NCBI GenBank assembly: GCA_026983895.1
Contig: JALSTF010000218.1
Location: forward strand, 1 to 8,198
Source of the DNA: Sulfurovum sp.
Lineage (GTDB): Bacteria > Campylobacterota > Campylobacteria > Campylobacterales > Sulfurovaceae
Reading direction: 5' to 3'
Length of the DNA: 8,198 nt
Shown here: in pieces, positions 6,643-8,198 of the stretch
How positions within the stretch are numbered: position 1 is the first letter of the stretch
How the letters are laid out: each line of letters starts with the position of its first letter
The notes under the pieces: model-generated
The model's database searches: none
What the model saw: only the letters and a program-made list of their open reading frames with translations
Told to the model about the DNA's origin: nothing
Translations under genes and position numbers: made by a program

Positions 6643-6667
6643 CATTCCCACGCTCTGCGTGGGAATG
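6643..6667. repeat. REP-type palindrome
   Basis: CATTCCCACGC-TCT-GCGTGGGAATG, perfect 11 bp arms with a three-base loop. Palindromes of this exact style are dispersed repeats in many bacterial genomes. It lies inside the interrupted membrane-protein reading frame and is GC-rich compared with its surroundings, which marks it as inserted. Confidence 0.8.
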
Positions 6668-6702
6668 CATACTAATATCACCCATCAAAACCACCTTTCT
6701 AT

Positions 6703-6868
6703 CTAGGAGTCTGTCGGCTTTAGGCTATTGCAAGCACAAAGACACACTTTTAAGCTCTAATTCAGTTGGCATAGGCGATATAAGAAGACTTCCGAGGAAA
6801 AAGAACTTCTTGCTTGTGAAAAGTGGCTCTAATCGATTGTTTCAAAGAATAATCCGACAGGCTCCTAG
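6703..6868. mobile_element. 158 bp MITE / deleted IS with CTAG target duplication
   Basis: The terminal inverted repeats GAGTCTGTCGG (6707-6717) and CCGACAGGCTC (6854-6864) match at 10 of 11 positions, and CTAG directly flanks both (6703-6706 and 6865-6868) as a four-base target duplication. The interior has no transposase gene. On the minus strand it can be read for 25-30 codons as TFHKQEVLFPRKSSYIAYAN before a stop, which faintly recalls the start of some IS transposases; that link is weak. Removing it restores an open frame through the host gene, which supports insertion. Confidence 0.75.
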
Positions 6869-6982
6869 AAAATACGTATTTTTTGGCGAGAGAGCTATTA
6901 CTACAATAATACTGATTAGTAAAAATACTACTGCTATAGATTTTTCATCTATTCTGTACTTCAAAACAATTCCTTTTTGTTT

Positions 6983-7050
6983 GCTAACGTTTATCGTGAG
7001 CGAATAGTTTCCGCTTGCGGTAAACTATTCGCTCCACGTTTTTGTTAGGT
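6983..7050 (-). repeat. attC recombination site (attC1) of the EF-Tu-like cassette
   Basis: Full attC architecture. Outer boxes GCTAAC (6983-6988) and GTTAGGT (7044-7050) pair through CTAAC/GTTAG. Unpaired spacers follow (6989-6994 and 7039-7043). The inner L boxes CGTG/CACG and AGCGAATAGTTT/AAACTATTCGCT then pair perfectly around CCGC-TT-GCGG. Two unpaired bases (C at 7034 or 7035, and T at 7021) lie in the same arm, which is the 5' (L'') half when the cassette is read on the minus strand, where extrahelical bases are expected. In that direction the 5' box ACCTAAC fits RYYYAAC exactly and complements the cassette's own TTAGGT start. The usual extrahelical base is G on the folded strand; here it is C. 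Confidence 0.8.
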
Positions 7051-7423
7051 GTTTAGTGTCAGCCACTTAAACTATAAGTGTCAATTAACTAAAAATATTC
7101 CACCACTTTTTTGGTGCTTCTATAACTTTTAGATTTTCTGGAATGTAAAGTCCATCTTCTGTATGGAGAACTCCATCAGACAACAAATCAAAGTCTATAT
7201 TACTAGCCATTATTGCAAGGTGTTGACCCGCTTTAGCAGCTGAAACAGATTCTTTATTTATCTCTATTCCTTCAATTTTAGTTTTAATGGAATTATTTTT
7301 TGTTTTTACAAGTATATCTTGACCAACTTTTAAATTTCCTGCTTCTAAGTAACCTGCTAAAACAGCTCCACTTGAAGTTAACGAAAAAATACTTTCTATT
7401 GTCATATTCATTTTGTCACCTAA
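6988..7423 (-). mobile_element. Gene cassette 1 (EF-Tu domain-II-like gene plus attC1)
   Basis: Bounded by the two predicted G/TT crossovers: 436 bp, beginning TTAGGTGACAAAATG and ending with attC1. One gene, same direction, a start codon nine bases from the crossover and 34 bases from stop to attC: standard compact cassette proportions. As expected for a single free circle, the start (TTAGGT) and the 5' box of attC1 (ACCTAAC) are complementary. Confidence 0.65.
7085..7411 (-). CDS. Stand-alone EF-Tu domain-II-like beta-barrel protein (cassette gene)
   Basis: A 108-residue protein whose first 85 residues match the plan of domain II of EF-Tu-type translational GTPases: IESIFSLTSSGAVLAGYLEAG (5-25, compare VFSITGRGTVATGRVERG in EF-Tu), LKVGQDILV (28-36), TKIEGIEINKESVSAAKAGQHLAIM (44-68, compare VEMF.K..DEA.AG.NVG.LL) and DLLSDGVLH (75-83). 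The G domain is absent and the protein is far too short for a GTPase, so it cannot hydrolyse GTP; a binding or decoy role is inference. The C-terminus (APKKWWNIFS) is unlike EF-Tu. Its ribosome site AGGTGA overlaps the recombination core GTTAGGT. An intact frame suggests it has been kept. Confidence 0.75.
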   Translation of the reverse strand: MNMTIESIFSLTSSGAVLAGYLEAGNLKVGQDILVKTKNNSIKTKIEGIEINKESVSAAKAGQHLAIMASNIDFDLLSDGVLHTEDGLYIPENLKVIEAPKKWWNIFS

Positions 7424-7465
7424 CTATTTAATAGAGGAACACTATGTCCTGCTATTACGTTATTT
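7418..7465 (-). other. attI-like site (integration point of cassette 1)
   Basis: The minus strand has GTTAGGT (7424-7418), a perfect GTTRRRY crossover core, directly before cassette 1. Upstream are an AAATAAC half-box (7465-7459) and an inverted pair TAATAG-C-AGGA / TCCT-CTATTA that contains one extra base. Its place between the integrase fragment and the first cassette argues for attI. The foldback with an extra base also allows an attC of a lost earlier cassette, though 48 bp would be short for that. Confidence 0.5.
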
Positions 7466-7657
7466 TAATGATAGTAGTATACCGAAAATGTCTGTTTGGA
7501 TTGAAAAATATGACAACTTGAAAGACTTTTACAGATAAGTAGAAAAATCCTATAGAATGATAATAGTTTCTTATGTCCTTTTAATCGGATATAAGCCGAT
7601 ATTTGGACAAAGTGTCCTCTAATTGTTGAATTCTGGCAATAGAGGATATTATGTCCT
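7443..7657 (+). repeat. Three TATGTCCT direct repeats between attI and intI
   Basis: TATGTCCT occurs perfectly at 7443-7450, 7572-7579 and 7650-7657, with a partial GTGTCCTC at 7612-7619. The first and third copies share a longer context, AATAGAGGA followed by 4-5 bases and TATGTCCT (7430-7450 and 7639-7657). By position these could be integrase-binding direct repeats of the attI region or operators of the integrase promoter. Confidence 0.5.
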
Positions 7658-7677
7658 ATTATTTTTAGGAGTATATA

Positions 7678-7746
7678 CTGGAAATAAAAAAGAAATTATT
7701 AGACAGTTTCTGTGACGAAATACGATTTAAACACTATTCATTAAAA
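7678..7746 (+). pseudogene. intI: Integron integrase N-terminal fragment
   Basis: AGGAG (7667-7671), six bases, then CTG at 7678 opens LEIKKKLLDSFCDEIRFKHY and SLK. From memory, class 1 IntI starts its core-binding domain as KVLDQLRERIRYLHYSLR; the alignment keeps K-LD----IR--HYSL with a basic residue next, and IR-KHYS is a hallmark of environmental integron integrases. The similarity ends at about 7746, where the family would continue TE--Y--W; the frame instead runs YLSPLKCQLPN to a TGA near 7852. The CTG where ATG or TTG is expected also suggests decay. It is transcribed away from the cassettes, as an integron integrase should be. Only about 23 codons support the call, so chance cannot be fully excluded. 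Confidence 0.65.
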
Positions 7747-7846
7747 TATCTCTCACCCCTTAAATGCCAATTGCCTAACATAAACAGTATTCTCTTAACT
7801 CGTTTTTCCTCTTTCATACTTATATCTTACCTACTACTCCCTATTT
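7747..7846. other. Junction between integron remnant and MATE gene
   Basis: No gene is visible in these 100 bases. GCCTAAC at 7773-7779 is a perfect RYYYAAC (GTTAGGC on the minus strand), possibly a leftover attC or attI core box at the deletion that removed the rest of intI; no partner box or stem is seen. Confidence 0.3.
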
Positions 7847-8198
7847 TCACACTTTGACCTTCTGCCACTCCCCTTTCTCAAAAGTCCGCCACAGCCAGAC
7901 CGCTTTGACGAAGGTGTCGGAGATCATTGCGAGATACACAAAAAGGATATTGTGAAAATACCAGCTGAGTAGAAATGCCGGGATGATCCGCACGGCCCAG
8001 AGGGAGATCAGGTTGATCTTGAGGGTCTTTTTGCTGTCGCCTGCACCCCTAAGCGCTCCGGAGAGAACGAAGTTAAATGCCAGCGGTATCTGGGAGATCC
8101 CCACGATACGCAGGTAAAGGCTTGCTTCTTTGATGGTCTCCGCATCGTTTGTGAACGCCCAGACGATCTTTTCGGGCATGAAGATCATAAAGAAAGAG
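7847..8198 (-). CDS. MATE-family efflux protein, C-terminal part (partial)
   Basis: The frame is open to the right edge, so the ATG at 8188 is internal and the N-terminal part lies outside. About 117 residues are visible. The segment YLRIVGISQIPLAFNFVLSGALRGAGDSKKTLKINLIS with its ALRGAGDS motif is characteristic of multidrug and toxin extrusion (MATE) transporters, where it starts a transmembrane pair near the end of the second bundle. Further hydrophobic stretches are AVRIIPAFLLSWYF and ILFVYLAMISDTFVKAVWLW. The protein ends in a basic tail (FEKGEWQKVKV). MATE proteins export cationic compounds in exchange for sodium or protons; the substrate here is unknown. The integron remnant lies directly downstream. 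Confidence 0.85.
   Translation of the reverse strand, partial: SFFMIFMPEKIVWAFTNDAETIKEASLYLRIVGISQIPLAFNFVLSGALRGAGDSKKTLKINLISLWAVRIIPAFLLSWYFHNILFVYLAMISDTFVKAVWLWRTFEKGEWQKVKV

Larger units (their letters stand above)
6488..6964 (-). pseudogene. Small membrane-protein gene split by a MITE
   Basis: After attC1, the minus strand has AAAAAGGA, six bases, then TTG at 6964, opening MKYRIDEKSIAVVFLLISII and continuing VVIALSPKNTYFL, a clear signal-anchor or transmembrane segment. At 6868 the frame runs into a MITE and stops at 6842 after seven foreign codons (40 residues in all). If the MITE and one CTAG copy are removed, the frame continues without shift as LDRKVVLMGDIS, then reads through a REP palindrome (HSHAERGNE) and ends at 6488, giving about 104 codons with the stop directly at the rhuM ribosome site. 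The part after the REP (IKSPVRKIACGHLCYN onward) may not be genuine coding sequence, so the ancestral gene was probably truncated more than once. Confidence 0.5.
5410..6987 (-). mobile_element. Second cassette-like unit (membrane ORF remnant plus rhuM)
   Basis: If attC1 and attC2 are real crossover sites, this 1.58 kb stretch is one cassette. It begins TTAGCA after attC1 and ends at attC2. It is large for a cassette and its two ends are not complementary (TTAGCA start against a GACAAC 5' box), unlike cassette 1. It has also taken an internal MITE and a REP palindrome. It may be two cassettes fused by loss of an attC between the membrane ORF and rhuM; I found no attC remnant between them. Confidence 0.4.
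7412..7677. other. Noncoding leader between cassette 1 and the integrase fragment
   Basis: This 266 bp AT-rich stretch has no convincing gene; a 25-codon + strand ORF from 7444 with AGAGGA before it is the longest reading I can see and is not claimed. It holds the attI-like core, the TATGTCCT repeats, two overlapping hairpins (7574-7609 and 7605-7656) and a TATACT (minus, about 7475-7480) that could be the -10 of a cassette promoter, with no good -35. Confidence 0.4.
5404..7780 (-). mobile_element. Decayed integron: truncated intI, attI-like site, two cassette units
   Basis: The accessory segment has the layout of an integron. An integrase fragment on the + strand (7678-7746) faces away from an array on the - strand that begins at GTTAGGT (7424-7418), runs through an EF-Tu-domain-like gene to a good attC (6983-7050), then through a second unit ending in a diverged attC (5404-5473). 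The segment is much more AT-rich than the flanking core genes. The integrase is reduced to about 23 codons, so movement would need an integrase from elsewhere. The outer boundaries are approximate. Confidence 0.65.

Noticed and set aside
6810..7007. 65-codon + strand ORF
   Set aside because: It runs across the MITE end and into attC1, and the opposite strand has a better gene start with a ribosome site and a signal-anchor sequence.
6999..7033. Rho-independent terminator
   Set aside because: The stem is long and perfect, but the surrounding paired boxes, spacers and GTTAGGT core fit attC better. A terminator effect as a by-product is possible.
7444..7521. 25-codon + strand ORF starting MSCYYVILMIVVY with AGAGGA upstream
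   Set aside because: A similar start at 7651 gives MSYYF and a stop, so this reflects the repeated AATAGAGGA...TATGTCCT sequence, not a gene family I can support.
7605..7617. LexA/SOS box at GGACA-AAG-TGTCC
   Set aside because: It does not match a known LexA consensus, and LexA is generally absent from Campylobacterota as far as I recall.
5404..7780. CRISPR array or tRNA-anchored island
   Set aside because: No regularly spaced direct repeats and no tRNA-like cloverleaf at either edge.

Overview
The window looks like a chromosomal segment of a Campylobacterota (Sulfurovum/Sulfurimonas-like) bacterium. This is inferred from the gene content and order (transketolase directly downstream of a short-chain prenyl diphosphate synthase, then shikimate kinase and small conserved proteins), from good TATAAT -10 boxes with poor -35 boxes, and from the protein sequences. 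No search was run, so genus is not claimed.

Left part (1-5332) is core chromosome. It holds the C-terminal half of an MFS transporter (+); a noncoding stretch with a duplicated piece of that gene's 3' end between two inverted REP-like hairpins; transketolase tkt (-); a roughly 106 bp palindromic intergenic element; a farnesyl/geranyl-type diphosphate synthase ispA (-); two overlapping small two-helix membrane proteins (+, divergent from ispA); shikimate kinase aroK (-, TTG start); a cluster of small hairpins; and a 79-aa conserved-looking hypothetical protein (-).

Right part (about 5400-7780) is AT-rich accessory DNA that I read as a decayed integron. A short fragment on the + strand (7678-7746) encodes KLLDSFCDEIRFKHYSLK, matching the start of integron integrases and then breaking off. 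Opposite it, on the - strand, come an attI-like recombination point (GTTAGGT at 7424-7418), a cassette encoding an orphan EF-Tu domain-II-like barrel protein, and a well-formed attC site (6983-7050) with R/L boxes, two spacers and an extrahelical base. A second, longer cassette-like unit follows. It carries a small membrane-protein gene split by a 158 bp MITE with CTAG target duplications, a REP palindrome, and a rhuM-family gene. It ends in a second, degenerate attC (5404-5473) that contains the last codons and stop of rhuM.

Far right (7847-8198) returns to core-like DNA with the C-terminal part of a MATE-family efflux protein (-), running off the window.

The main discovery candidate is this small integron with a truncated integrase and diverged attC sites, together with the EF-Tu-domain-II cassette and the possible attI repeats (three perfect TATGTCCT copies and two mutually exclusive attC-shaped hairpins).
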